A DNA stretch of 64,000 nucleotides from Parerythrobacter lacustris (GCF_024626475.1 NZ_JANKHH010000005.1:310001-374000), one strand, 5' to 3'. Shown: positions 1 through 8,316, counted from the stretch's first letter. Translations and numbers: made by a program. The notes: a model not told the origin generated them from the letters alone.

Positions 1-365
1 CCGGCTTCGACATGGGCGACCGGGATTTTGCGGTAATAGGCGGCCAGCGCTCCGCACATCGCGGTGGCGGTGTCGCCCTGCACCACCACCCAATCGGGCC
101 GTTCCTCGTCCATCACCGCACCGAGCCCGGTCAGCAACCGCGCTGTCAGCGCATCGAGCGACTGGTCCGGCTGCATGACATCGAGATCGTGATGCGGCAC
201 GATTCCGGCGATTTCCAGAACTTGGTCGAGCATGCCGCGATGCTGGCCGGAAACGCAGATGCGGGACTCGAAGCGCGGATCGGCTTCGAGCGCGTGACAG
301 AGCGGAAAGAGCTTGATCGCTTCGGGGCGGGTGCCGAAAACGGTCAGGATGGTGCGGGTCGACAT
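1..365 (-). CDS. wecB: UDP-N-acetylglucosamine 2-epimerase, N-terminal part (cut by window edge)
   Basis: Cytoplasmic enzyme that interconverts UDP-GlcNAc and UDP-ManNAc for surface polysaccharide synthesis. About 121 N-terminal residues are present; the rest lies beyond base 1. Translation of the complement gives MSTRTILTVFGTRPEAIKL, the family's opening beta strand with the GTRPEAIK motif, then SGQHRGMLDQVL and VVQGDTATAMCGALAAYY, which match the first Rossmann domain of the GT-B-fold epimerases. The start is the ATG read at 365-363. The upstream gene (432-1007) is in the same direction with a 66-bp gap. The non-hydrolysing bacterial type is inferred from these motifs; the active-site part is not visible. 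Confidence 0.9.
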   Translation of the reverse strand, partial: MSTRTILTVFGTRPEAIKLFPLCHALEADPRFESRICVSGQHRGMLDQVLEIAGIVPHHDLDVMQPDQSLDALTARLLTGLGAVMDEERPDWVVVQGDTATAMCGALAAYYRKIPVAHVEA

Positions 366-431
366 GGCCAAGTCCCTAACGCAACGAGGTTAAGGACGCG
401 TTTGCTATCACCCCCACCGAGAGGCTGGGGT

Positions 432-1007
432 TCAGTTTTCGCCCGTCTCAGGTGCCGGCAGAGCTTCCGCCTGCTCGTCGGGAAGCTCGGCTGCGCGCTC
501 GCGCTCGAGCCGCTCCATATATTCGCGTTCGATCTGCTCGACCCGCGCCTGTTCCTCGGCTGCCGTCCCGTCGATTTCCGCCAGCCGATCGGCGCGTGCG
601 GCGGCGATAAGGTCGCTGAAACGAACCTGCTCACCTGTGCGCTTTTCGCCATAGGCACGATTGATCAGGTCCTGCGTGCAGCCGAGAAACCCGCCCGCAC
701 CGGCGGTCGAGCATGACAGCGTCCCGAACCGGCCGATCAACTCGAGCGATTCGACCCGCTGTGCCCATGCGGTGTTGGCGAGGTCTTCGCTGAACCGCAG
801 GCTTTCCGGAATGCGGTAGCGCTCGTTCTCGTCAAGCCGTGCAACGACGACAATCTCCTTGCCGCCGCAATCCGAGGGCACATCGTTGCCGTAAACGATG
901 ACCATGCACACATCGTCGTCGACCACTTCGGTCGCGCCCTGCGCCCACGCGGGGGACGAAAACGAAGCCAGTGCGGCAAGGGTTGCTGCGGCGAGAAGCG
1001 GTTTCAT
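432..1007 (-). CDS. Secreted hypothetical protein
   Basis: A 191-residue protein that I do not recognise by function. It opens with a clear signal peptide (MKPLLAAATLAALASFSSPA, cleavage probably after AWA), so it should be exported to the periplasm. The mature part has paired cysteines (VCMVIVYG, DCGGKE, LSCSTAGAGGFLGC) and a highly charged Glu/Arg-rich C-terminal third that is likely helical. The start at 1007 is chosen because the signal peptide begins there; longer frames upstream add unlikely sequence. It lies between coq7 and wecB on the same strand, with gaps of 99 and 66 bp. Similar small secreted proteins are common in sphingomonads, by inference only. Confidence 0.7.
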   Translation of the reverse strand: MKPLLAAATLAALASFSSPAWAQGATEVVDDDVCMVIVYGNDVPSDCGGKEIVVVARLDENERYRIPESLRFSEDLANTAWAQRVESLELIGRFGTLSCSTAGAGGFLGCTQDLINRAYGEKRTGEQVRFSDLIAAARADRLAEIDGTAAEEQARVEQIEREYMERLERERAAELPDEQAEALPAPETGEN

Positions 1008-1106
1008 GACAGTTTCCATCCGGTTTTGCATCGCAGGCGCGACAATCGCCGTCCCGCCGTGAACTCTATATGAAGCGCACCGCAGCGCAAAACGGTTCCG
1101 CACCGG

Positions 1107-1643
1107 TCACACACGCTCGGCCAGCCGGATCGCCACGCGGCAGCCCAGCCGGATCGCGCCTGACAGCAAAGGATAGGCAGGAGCCCTTTCGGCGCCGGCC
1201 GCGAGCGCTGCATCGCGATGATCTCGTTCGTCCTCGCGGAACTCCTCGATCATCGTGGCGAGCTCGGGATCGCAGCCGTCTTCTGCAAGCTCGTCGAGCT
1301 GGGCGGAATAATGTCGGTCGATTTCCTCCTCAACCGCAGCGGTGCAGGCCATTGCAGCCTCGGGGCCGAGCAAGGCGGTGCCCGCACCAAGAGCGAACCC
1401 GGCAACCGACCATAGCGGCTGCAAAGCGGTGGGCCGTACGCCGCGCCGCGCCATCAGCGCATCGAACTTGGCGCGGTGTACTTTCTCCTGTTCGGCCATA
1501 TGCGCGATTTCGGCCGCCATCGGGTGCCGGTTGCCCATTACCGCCAGTTGCCCGGCGTAGATTCGGGTCGCTCCGAATTCACCGGCCTGATCGACCCGGA
1601 TCATCCGCGCGGTATCGGGCTTACCGGAGGTTCGAGAGATCAT
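1107..1643 (-). CDS. coq7: Demethoxyubiquinone hydroxylase family protein (Coq7-like)
   Basis: Di-iron monooxygenase that hydroxylates the C6 position in ubiquinone synthesis, at the inner membrane face. The 178-residue product has the four-helix-bundle ligand pattern: RVDQAGEFGATRIY near the N terminus, EQEKVHRAKFDAL, EEEIDRHYSAQLDEL and EFREDERDHRDAAL, which give the Glu and ExxH ligands of the Coq7 family at normal spacing. Length matches bacterial Coq7. The ATG at 1643 shares four bases (ATGA) with the stop codon of dsbB, so translation is probably coupled. Confidence 0.92.
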   Translation of the reverse strand: MISRTSGKPDTARMIRVDQAGEFGATRIYAGQLAVMGNRHPMAAEIAHMAEQEKVHRAKFDALMARRGVRPTALQPLWSVAGFALGAGTALLGPEAAMACTAAVEEEIDRHYSAQLDELAEDGCDPELATMIEEFREDERDHRDAALAAGAERAPAYPLLSGAIRLGCRVAIRLAERV

Positions 1644-2116
1644 GCCGTGTGCCTTTTTGCGAGAAGGAATAGAATCAGGAGGCCCGCGAAGGTCGAAACC
1701 AGGAAATTCCATCCGGCCAGGCTGACCCCGAACAGATCCCAAGGCGCCTGATCGCAACGGGTCAGCGGCGCATCGAACACCGCTTTCAACGCATCCCCTC
1801 CATCACCGCCGGCGACCAGAGCGCAATCGGTGATACCCTGCCACCAGCCGTACTCGACCCCCGCATGGAAGCCGCCGATCGCGCCGGACGCGAGGATTGC
1901 GAGCGCGGCCAGCGCCAGCCACAGTCGAACAGGCGGAACGAACAGAGCCGCCAGTCCAAACCCGAGAGCCGCGAAATGCGGATAGCGCTGCCACCAGCAC
2001 ATCTCGCACGGGTAAAGCCCGAAACCGAATTGCGATATGTAGGCGCCGCCCAGCAACAGCGCAGGCACCCCCAATGCGAGGAGGCGCGCAGCCTTCATCG
2101 ATGCGCTGTCGGTCAT
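1640..2116 (-). CDS. dsbB: DsbB-family disulfide bond formation protein
   Basis: Inner-membrane protein that passes electrons from DsbA to quinone. The 158-residue sequence has four predicted membrane segments (about residues 8-27, 43-61, 65-84 and 135-153). The first catalytic pair is CEMC in the context YPCEMCWWQRYPH, typical of DsbB. A second cysteine pair, in ITDCALV and LTRCDQAP, lies in the periplasmic loop before the last helix. It sits 18 bp after the S41 peptidase gene and overlaps coq7 by ATGA. Pairing a quinone-reducing enzyme with a ubiquinone-synthesis gene is suggestive but may be chance. Confidence 0.9.
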   Translation of the reverse strand: MTDSASMKAARLLALGVPALLLGGAYISQFGFGLYPCEMCWWQRYPHFAALGFGLAALFVPPVRLWLALAALAILASGAIGGFHAGVEYGWWQGITDCALVAGGDGGDALKAVFDAPLTRCDQAPWDLFGVSLAGWNFLVSTFAGLLILFLLAKRHTA

Positions 2117-2134
2117 GCCGCCGAAGTAAGCGCC

Positions 2135-3472
2135 TCAGTTCCGCCGCGCAACCGTGTTCGGTGCGGTGCGGCGCAGAGTCTGCAGCGCGTAGTGCAGCTG
2201 GTAATCCTCGATCCCCTGCGCCTTCACCTGCTCGGCGGTGAGCGTGAAGCGTGGGTCCTCGCGCTTGTCGCGTTCGAGCTCTTCATCCTTGAGCGCCGCC
2301 TCGTTGATCAGGTGCCCGCGCAGGTCGCTTTCGCGCAGCTGGAACTTGGCGCGCTTCGCCAGATCTGGATCGGACAGCTGGGGCACGCGGATGTCGGGCT
2401 TGATCCCGCCCTCCTGCACCGAGTGGCCCGACGGGGTGTAATAGCGCGCGGTAGTCAGCTTCAATGCGCTGGTGTTGTCGAGGATGAGCAGCGACTGGAC
2501 GCTGCCCTTGCCGAAGCTGGTTTCGCCCATGACCACCGCACGGCGATGATCCTGCAACGCCCCGGCGACGATTTCCGAAGCCGATGCCGAGCCGGCGTCG
2601 ATCAGAACGACCATCGGGATGCCTTCGGCAATCTGGCCGCGGAAGGCGGTTTCTGCGTCGTAGTAGATCGTCTCGCCCCTTGCGCGTCCGCGCTGCGAAA
2701 CGATGCGGCCCTTGTCGAGGAACAGGTCCGACATGGCGACCGCCTCGTCGAGCGAGCCGCCCGGATTGGAACGCAAGTCGAGCACCAAGCCGTTGATCCG
2801 GCCCGAGGCACCGCGCTGCATTTCCTGCCAGGCGGCAAACACGTCCGCCCCGACATCGCGCGAGAACTCGTTGACCGTGATGATGCCGATGTTTCCCTCG
2901 GCGACTTCGTGGGTCACCGGTTCGAGATCGATCACCCCGCGCGTGACGGTGACATCGAATGGCTCGTCGCGCCCCGAGCGGAAGATAGTCAGGCGGATCG
3001 ATGTTCCGGCCGCGCCGCGCATCTTGCTGACAGCCTCATCCAGATCGCCGCCGTAGATCAGATTGCCGTCGAGATGGGTGATGAAATCTCCCGCCTTGAG
3101 CCCCGCCTCTTCCGCCGGGCTGCCGCGGAACGGCGAGATGATCTTGACCGCGCCGTCTTCCATCACCACCGACAGGCCGAGCCCCGAATAATTCCCGTCG
3201 ATCATCGTCTCGAGCCGCTGGAGATCGGAGCCGTCGAGATAGGCCGAGTGCGGATCGAGCGAGGCGAGCATGCCGTCGATCGCGCCGCGGATCAGCTTCT
3301 CGTCATCGACCGGTTCGACATAGCTTGCCTTGATCCGCTGGTAGGTCGCGAAGAGCTTGGAGAATTCAGGCCCGACCCTGCCATCGACCTGGGCTATGCC
3401 GGCGGTGGTGGCCGGGATAAGCGCGACCGCCGTCACCAAGGCGGCGGAACGGACAAGTTCGGCAAGTTTCAT
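2135..3472 (-). CDS. S41-family carboxy-terminal processing peptidase (CtpA-like)
   Basis: Periplasmic serine protease of the tail-specific protease family, which trims exported proteins and cell-wall hydrolases. The 445 residues show a signal peptide (1-27), the family region NYSGLGLSV, a PDZ domain (about 85-170) and the peptidase core. The catalytic Ser lies in GSASASEIVAGAL (about 297) and the catalytic Lys in GETSFGKGS (about 322), both intact. It follows envC in the same direction after 122 bp. The gene order rlmH-envC-ctpA suggests a shared role in controlling amidase-type wall hydrolysis, since a related peptidase degrades hydrolases in other bacteria; this is inference. Confidence 0.93.
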   Translation of the reverse strand: MKLAELVRSAALVTAVALIPATTAGIAQVDGRVGPEFSKLFATYQRIKASYVEPVDDEKLIRGAIDGMLASLDPHSAYLDGSDLQRLETMIDGNYSGLGLSVVMEDGAVKIISPFRGSPAEEAGLKAGDFITHLDGNLIYGGDLDEAVSKMRGAAGTSIRLTIFRSGRDEPFDVTVTRGVIDLEPVTHEVAEGNIGIITVNEFSRDVGADVFAAWQEMQRGASGRINGLVLDLRSNPGGSLDEAVAMSDLFLDKGRIVSQRGRARGETIYYDAETAFRGQIAEGIPMVVLIDAGSASASEIVAGALQDHRRAVVMGETSFGKGSVQSLLILDNTSALKLTTARYYTPSGHSVQEGGIKPDIRVPQLSDPDLAKRAKFQLRESDLRGHLINEAALKDEELERDKREDPRFTLTAEQVKAQGIEDYQLHYALQTLRRTAPNTVARRN

Positions 3473-3594
3473 CGATTCAGCCTCTCAATCTGCGCACAGC
3501 CTATCGCTTGCGCGGGCTGAACGCCAGATGATGAATGATGCTTCGTCCCGATCCGGATCGGTCGTCGGTCGAATTCTGAACGCGGTTCGCCGGT

Positions 3595-4815
3595 TCAGCG
3601 GATCAGGCCGAGCGGATTGACCGGCTTTCCGCCACGCCGCACTTCGAGCGTGACGCGCGGCCGGCCGATACCGGCAATCCCTAGCGGTGCGCCGGAAACA
3701 AGCTGGTCGCCGACGGCAACGTCGGTCCGGGCAAGCCCGGTAACGAGGCTGGTCAGGCCTCCGTCATGTTCGATGATGACGATGCGGTCGTAACCCCGAT
3801 AAGGCCCGGCGAAGGCGACGCGCCCGGCGGCAGGAGCGATCACCTGCGCCCCGTCGCGTGGTGCGAGCGTCAGGCCCGAGCTGCGCACCCCGCTGCTGCC
3901 CTGCTCGCCAAACCCAGCGACGGTGCTGCCGGACACGGGAAGCTGGAAAGCGATCCGCGCAGTGCGCGATGCGCTGGTGCTGGTGCTGGTCGCAGGAGAC
4001 GTAACGGCAGCAGCATTGCCAGGGTCGCCGGGCCGCATCACCGGGCCGGGCAAACCCGCCAATTCCTTGCGCAAGCTTCCTGCTTCGTCGAGACGTTCGA
4101 CCAGTGCATCGAGATCGCGCGCTTCCTCGGCCAATGCCAGCGCACGCTCTACTTCGCGATCGGCATTGCCGCCTGCGCGGCGCGATTCAAGGCGCTGGCG
4201 GGTCTCGACAGCCGCCAGCCGCTGGCGCCGCTCGGACAATTCGCCCTCGCTCTTGCGCAGCACCGCCAGTGCCTGTTGAGCCTCGCGCTCGAGCGCGCGG
4301 CCACGCTCGATCTCGGCCCTCAATGCAGCGGTGCGGGCGCGGACCTGCGGGATTGTGCTTTCCAGCATCGCGCGCAGATAGACCGTTTCGCGCAACGACC
4401 CTGGCCGCAAGGCGGACAAGGCGAGCGGGCGGCGCGAGAGCTTTTGCAGCGCGCCCGTCAGCTTGACGAGCGGCTCGCGCCGTTCGGCGAGACGCCGGTC
4501 GAGCGCACTACGTTCGCGCGCAATCAACGACATTCGCGCCTCTGCAGCGGCAATCCCCGCTTCGGCCTGCTGGATGCGCGCAGCGAGTGCAGCGGCCTCA
4601 CGCGCAGTCTTGTCCGCCGCTTCGATCGCTACCTTCGCTTCGGCTTCGAGCTGCTTGCTGCGCGCACCGGCGGCCTCGGAATCGCGCTGAGCCTGCTGCA
4701 TCCGGGCGCGAATTTCTGCGGTCCCTTCGGTATCGGAAGCGCGCTGCGCCAGCGCGACAGTAGCCGCCAGCGGCAGGCAAAGGGCAGCAATGCCGATCAG
4801 GGCGCGTTTGGCCAT
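3595..4815 (-). CDS. envC: Murein hydrolase activator, EnvC family
   Basis: Periplasmic regulator that activates N-acetylmuramoyl-L-alanine amidases at division. The 406-residue product has a signal peptide (about 1-24, MAKRALIGIAALCLPLAATV), a long Arg/Glu/Ala-rich coiled coil (about 25-225), a Thr/Ser-rich linker and a C-terminal LytM domain (about 290-406). The LytM metal ligands are lost: where active M23 enzymes have HLHFEVR this protein has RVTLEVRRGG, and the HxxxD site is also absent, as expected for EnvC. The start at 4815 gives the signal peptide. It begins 4 bp after the rlmH stop, so it is very probably co-transcribed. Confidence 0.88.
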   Translation of the reverse strand: MAKRALIGIAALCLPLAATVALAQRASDTEGTAEIRARMQQAQRDSEAAGARSKQLEAEAKVAIEAADKTAREAAALAARIQQAEAGIAAAEARMSLIARERSALDRRLAERREPLVKLTGALQKLSRRPLALSALRPGSLRETVYLRAMLESTIPQVRARTAALRAEIERGRALEREAQQALAVLRKSEGELSERRQRLAAVETRQRLESRRAGGNADREVERALALAEEARDLDALVERLDEAGSLRKELAGLPGPVMRPGDPGNAAAVTSPATSTSTSASRTARIAFQLPVSGSTVAGFGEQGSSGVRSSGLTLAPRDGAQVIAPAAGRVAFAGPYRGYDRIVIIEHDGGLTSLVTGLARTDVAVGDQLVSGAPLGIAGIGRPRVTLEVRRGGKPVNPLGLIR

Positions 4816-4819
4816 CGCG

Positions 4820-5242
4820 CTACCCTGCCCGATGATAGGGGTGCCCGGCAAGGATCGAACTCGCGCGATAGAGCTGTTCCATCAGCATCGCGCGCGCCAA
4901 GAGATGCGGCCAGGTCGCCTTTCCAAACGCGAGCAGCAAGTCCGCTGCTTCGCGGTCGCGGTCCGAATGACCATCGGCTGCGCCGATCACGAAGCGGGTT
5001 TCGCGCACTCCGTCATCGCGCCAGCTTCCAAGAACCTCGGCCAGCCGGTCGGAGGCCAAGTCCCGTCCGCGTTCGTCGAGCAGCACCGTGCGGCAAGGGG
5101 TTAGCGGTTCCGGGATGCGCCCGCCGGCTTCGGGCAATTCGGTCAGTTTGAATGGCCAGGTCAGCCGCTTCTCGTAGCGCGCGACCAGCTCGGCCTCGGG
5201 CGTCCGGGCAATCTTCCCGCGAGCGATCACGTGGAGCAGCAT
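4820..5242 (-). CDS. rlmH: 23S rRNA (pseudouridine1915-N3)-methyltransferase
   Basis: SPOUT-class enzyme that methylates pseudouridine 1915 in helix 69 of 23S rRNA using S-adenosylmethionine. The 140-residue length fits. The cofactor loop FVIGAADGHS and the C-terminal signature EQLYRASSILAGHPYH, which forms the trefoil knot and RNA site, are both present. It lies between rsfS (32 bp upstream) and envC (4 bp downstream). The rsfS-rlmH pair is widely conserved in bacteria and joins two ribosome-maturation functions. Confidence 0.95.
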   Translation of the reverse strand: MLLHVIARGKIARTPEAELVARYEKRLTWPFKLTELPEAGGRIPEPLTPCRTVLLDERGRDLASDRLAEVLGSWRDDGVRETRFVIGAADGHSDRDREAADLLLAFGKATWPHLLARAMLMEQLYRASSILAGHPYHRAG

Positions 5243-5274
5243 CGCTGCGCCTTATACCGCCATCGCGAGCAAAG

Positions 5275-5718
5275 TCAGGCGTTGCCGGCGGCCACCGCCG
5301 GTGCGTCGCCGAAGGACCACATCCGCTCAAGATTGTAGAAGCTGCGCACTTCCGGGCGGAACAGATGGATGACCACGTCACCGGCATCGATCAGTACCCA
5401 GTCGCCTGCGGGCAGGCCTTCCAGCCGGACCGGTCCGAAACCTGCATGCTTGACCTTCTCGGCCAGCTTCTGCGCAATCGACGCGACCTGCCTGGTCGAC
5501 CGCCCCGAAGCGATGATCATGTGATCCGCGATGCTCGACTTGCCTTCGAGCGGGATGGTGACGACATCTTGTGCCTGGTCGTCCTCGAGTTGCTCGAGCA
5601 CGAGCGCAAGCAACGAGCCGGGTTCGGCCACGATGACTGGTGCATCAGGGTTGCCGGTCATGCCTGCGGCATCGTTGGCGGCGAGAGGTGTAGGCGCCTG
5701 GTTCATAGGCGAGGTCAT
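5275..5718 (-). CDS. rsfS: Ribosome silencing factor
   Basis: Binds ribosomal protein uL14 on the free 50S subunit and blocks joining with 30S when nutrients are limited. The 147-residue protein contains the RsfS (DUF143/Iojap) core with SIADHMIIASGRSTRQV, DWVLIDAGDVVIHLF and the ending FYNLERMW. An N-terminal extension of about 30 low-complexity residues precedes the domain. The ATG at 5718 is supported by an AGGAG just upstream, although ATG codons at 5706 and 5661 also lie in frame. It follows nadD after 48 bp; nadD-rsfS-rlmH is a common operon. Confidence 0.93.
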   Translation of the reverse strand: MTSPMNQAPTPLAANDAAGMTGNPDAPVIVAEPGSLLALVLEQLEDDQAQDVVTIPLEGKSSIADHMIIASGRSTRQVASIAQKLAEKVKHAGFGPVRLEGLPAGDWVLIDAGDVVIHLFRPEVRSFYNLERMWSFGDAPAVAAGNA

Positions 5719-5766
5719 TGCTCCTGTGTTGATGGCTGGAAGGCCCGACGCGGACTGTCCGGCAAA

Positions 5767-6414
5767 TCAAGCCGGAGTATCCTGAGCGGGAATGACGAGA
5801 TGACGGGTCACCTGGTCACGCGGCGGGAGGTTCTCCAAGCGCAATGCCCAGTCCGGATCGGATCGACGGATGGCCGTCGCCGAACGCGGGTCGGGATCGA
5901 AACGCAAGGTCACCAGTGTCGGCGCGCTCCATTTGCCCCTTGTGAAGAAGCCGGCAAGAGGAACGCGAAACTTCCTCAACCAGGCCATTGCGGGGCTGGC
6001 AACGGCAGCACTCTCATAGCCGGGTCGGGCAATGACCGCAATCGGCATTGCGCGGGCGATCCCGCGCCAGTCCCGCCATCGGTGGAACTGGGCAAGATTG
6101 TCCGATCCCATCAGCCAGACGAATTCATGCTGCGGATAGCGGCGGCGGATCGCCGCCAGTGTTTCGACAGTGTAAGGCGTGCCGAATTCCGACTCGATAG
6201 CGGTGACCCTAATCGGCGCGCGGCGCGCCTGCGCCATCGCCGATCGAAAGCGCGCGGAGAGAGAGGCCATGCCCTTTGAGGGCTTGAGCGGATTGCCGGG
6301 CGAGACCATCCACCACACTTCGTCGAGGTGTAGCGCCTCGATCGCGAACAGGGTGATTCGCCGATGACCGCCGTGTGCCGGGTTGAAGCTGCCGCCAAGC
6401 AGGCCGATCCGCAT
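5767..6414 (-). CDS. nadD: Nicotinate-nucleotide adenylyltransferase
   Basis: Transfers AMP from ATP to nicotinate mononucleotide in NAD synthesis. The 215-residue product starts MRIGLLGGSFNPAHGGHRRI, which has the nucleotidyltransferase GGSFNPxHxGH motif, and carries FVWLMGSDNLAQFHRWRDW, typical of NadD. The SxTxIR-type C-terminal motif is present as SATAIRRSD. The frame is open to 6537, but the ATG at 6414 is correct because the beta1-loop motif must lie at the N terminus. It probably heads the nadD-rsfS-rlmH-envC-ctpA series and faces away from the M23 gene across a 269-bp gap. Confidence 0.94.
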   Translation of the reverse strand: MRIGLLGGSFNPAHGGHRRITLFAIEALHLDEVWWMVSPGNPLKPSKGMASLSARFRSAMAQARRAPIRVTAIESEFGTPYTVETLAAIRRRYPQHEFVWLMGSDNLAQFHRWRDWRGIARAMPIAVIARPGYESAAVASPAMAWLRKFRVPLAGFFTRGKWSAPTLVTLRFDPDPRSATAIRRSDPDWALRLENLPPRDQVTRHLVIPAQDTPA

Positions 6415-6566
6415 CACCAGGCCGCCTTCATCTTGAATTGAAACGGGAAAATTCTCGCCGCGCTCATGCTTCGCCAGTCCTAGCACGCGGTTTCGGAAAA
6501 GACAGCCGATTGCGGAACAAAACCGAGAGCTGAACATTCAAAGTTAACCGACGAGGCGAGGTAATC

Positions 6567-6664
6567 GACTCGTCGCGCGAGTCCATCGACTCGCCTATTC
6601 GCATGCAAGTCCGATTCGACGCTCCCTGATTCCCGTGCTAGCCGCGCCGCTCAAATCAAGAATC
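6567..6664. promoter_or_regulatory. Cluster of six GANTC sites upstream of the M23-bactofilin operon
   Basis: GANTC occurs at 6567, 6579, 6588, 6613, 6628 and 6660. The first two form an inverted repeat (GACTCG and CGAGTC around TCGCG), and ATCGACTCG is repeated at 6564 and 6585. GANTC is the CcrM methylation target in alphaproteobacteria and can regulate promoters together with GcrA. The cluster lies between divergent nadD and the M23 peptidase, nearer the latter. I do not see a clear -35/-10 pair in the gap. Confidence 0.5.
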
Positions 6665-6683
6665 CGATAATGGCGGGGTCGCT

Positions 6684-7844
6684 TTGCATAATTCACAGAC
6701 ATCGGGCGGTTGGGGGCGCCGCCTGGCGAACTGGTTTCCTGATCGCGAGTTCTTCATGCGATCGCAGGGTCAGGTCCGCTTCATCAAGATTACCTCGCGG
6801 GTACAGATTTTTGCGGCGGCGATAGCTGTGACTGCTCTGCTGGCTTGGGCCATTTCAATGGCCGTCATGGCCTGGTCGCAATATGCCGCAGGTGCCGAAC
6901 GCGCATCGCTGCTCCAGCGCGAAGCGAAGGTCGCCAGCGCCGAGGAGCGCTTCGACGATTATTCGAACGACCTCGGCAAGGTAGTCGAAGATCTCAACGA
7001 GCGTCAGAAGCTGCTCGAAATGGGCACAGAAATGCTGCCCGAAGACATTCGCGACGAGGAAACCGTTTCGGATTCGTCGACCGAAGCTGCGGAAACAGCC
7101 GACAAGGTCAGCGCGCTGTTTCCTGAAGCTCGTGAACTGGCGCAGCTCGAAGCGCGTCAGCTCGCCCTGGCAGAACGTCTCACCCGTTTTGCCGACCGCC
7201 GCTCTGCACAGGCCGCCGAAGCACTGCGCAAACTGGGTCTCGATCCCGCTGCGATGGTGCGCGGTGCCGATCGGACCGCAATGGGTGGCCCGTTCGAGAA
7301 GCTCGCCTCGTCGCGCAATGGCGCGCTCGATCCGCGCTTCGAGCGGCTGGGTCTGAGCTTGTCGCGCATGGCCGCGCTCGAACGCACGCTGGACGGCATT
7401 CCACAGGTCCTGCCCGCCAGCCGGGCATCGATTTCCTCGGGCTTCGGTTATCGTCGTGACCCGTTCAACGGCCATGCCGCGATGCATTCCGGGCTCGATT
7501 TCAAGGGTCCGATCGGCGCTCCGATCTATGCCGCCGCCGACGGCCGCGTCAGTTTTGTCGGCCGCAAGTCCGGATACGGCAACGTCGTCGAGATCAGCCA
7601 TGGCAATGGGCTGATGACCCGGTACGCGCATATGTCGCGGTTCAACGCCAGAGTGGGGCAGGTGGTTGAAGCCGGTCATATCATCGGAGCCATCGGCAAT
7701 ACCGGCCGCTCGACCGGCCCGCACCTGCATTTCGAAGTGCGGGTCAACGATCGCGCGGTCAATCCGCGCCCCTTCCTGGAGAAAGCCCCCAATGTTCTCA
7801 AAGAAGCCCGAACCGCAGGGCCGCGCAAGCAGGCCGGCGCCTAA
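6684..7844 (+). CDS. M23-family (LytM) metallopeptidase, membrane-anchored
   Basis: Zinc endopeptidase expected to cut peptidoglycan cross-links in the periplasm. The 386 residues hold a short cytoplasmic part, one membrane helix (about 42-65), a coiled-coil stalk (about 70-200) and a C-terminal M23 domain. The zinc ligands are intact: HSGLDF for HxxxD and GPHLHFEVR for HxH. The start is a TTG at 6684; an ATG at 6756 would also keep the membrane helix. The last 53 bp overlap the bactofilin gene. M23 peptidase-bactofilin pairs control cell shape in Helicobacter and some alphaproteobacteria, and I infer the same here. Confidence 0.9.
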   Translation: MHNSQTSGGWGRRLANWFPDREFFMRSQGQVRFIKITSRVQIFAAAIAVTALLAWAISMAVMAWSQYAAGAERASLLQREAKVASAEERFDDYSNDLGKVVEDLNERQKLLEMGTEMLPEDIRDEETVSDSSTEAAETADKVSALFPEARELAQLEARQLALAERLTRFADRRSAQAAEALRKLGLDPAAMVRGADRTAMGGPFEKLASSRNGALDPRFERLGLSLSRMAALERTLDGIPQVLPASRASISSGFGYRRDPFNGHAAMHSGLDFKGPIGAPIYAAADGRVSFVGRKSGYGNVVEISHGNGLMTRYAHMSRFNARVGQVVEAGHIIGAIGNTGRSTGPHLHFEVRVNDRAVNPRPFLEKAPNVLKEARTAGPRKQAGA

Positions 7845-8259
7845 GCCGATGGCGAGCAATGGCACCTTCTCGGTGATCGGCACCGACGTGACGATCACCG
7901 GCAATGTCGCTGCTACAACCGAACTGCATGTCGATGGCAAGATTCACGGCGACATCGAGTGTGCGTCGCTGGTTCAGGGCGAATCGAGCATGATCGAAGG
8001 CGCGGTGAAAGCCGAAAGTGCGCGGCTGGCCGGTACGGTCAAGGGATCGATCGCCGCGCGCGAGCTGGTGGTCCTGCGTACCGCACGGATCGAAGGCGAT
8101 GTGCACTACGATTCGATCACCATCGAACAGGGCGCGGAAGTCGATGGTCGCTTCTCGCATCGCGTGCCCGGCCGCAGCGAAGCGATGCCGTCGCCGATGT
8201 CCGGGGCCGCCAGTGACATGGCTTCGGAGCTGGAGCCGAAGCTCACCCTGGCGAGCTGA
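7792..8259 (+). CDS. Bactofilin (polymer-forming cytoskeletal protein)
   Basis: Forms non-polar filaments at the membrane that position cell-wall enzymes. The 155-residue protein has a disordered basic N terminus (MFSKKPEPQGRASRPAPKP) and then a right-handed beta-helix core with the short hydrophobic/Gly periodicity of bactofilins: TVITGNVAATTELHVDG-type turns through GDIECASLVQGE, EGAVKAESARLAG and EGDVHYDSITIEQGAEVDG. The C-terminal tail is Ser/Met/Pro-rich. The start lies inside the M23 gene in another frame, so expression of the two is coupled. A strong hairpin terminator follows. Confidence 0.9.
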   Translation: MFSKKPEPQGRASRPAPKPMASNGTFSVIGTDVTITGNVAATTELHVDGKIHGDIECASLVQGESSMIEGAVKAESARLAGTVKGSIAARELVVLRTARIEGDVHYDSITIEQGAEVDGRFSHRVPGRSEAMPSPMSGAASDMASELEPKLTLAS

Positions 8260-8278
8260 CAGCCTTCGAGGTTGGGAG

Positions 8279-8312
8279 AAAAAGGGGCGTCGCGCGAGCG
8301 GCGCCTTTTTCG
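8279..8312. terminator. Rho-independent terminator between convergent genes
   Basis: A hairpin with stem GGCGTCGC / GCGGCGCC (one G-T pair) and loop GCGA is flanked by an A-run on the left and a T-run on the right. It can therefore stop both the bactofilin operon and the convergent acyl-CoA ligase gene, which ends 5 bp away. Confidence 0.8.
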
Positions 8313-8316
8313 TTGC

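Noticed and set aside
1865-3520. Open frame of 551 codons on the plus strand opposite dsbB and the S41 peptidase
   Set aside because: Covers two real genes in antisense and has no domain-like pattern.
6539-6548. AAAGTTAAC shared upstream of both catalytic M23 genes (also 26195-26203), considered as CtrA boxes
   Set aside because: Full CtrA sites need two TTAA halves spaced by 7 bp; only half-sites are present. The same holds for GTTAACCAT at about 14992 before clpA.
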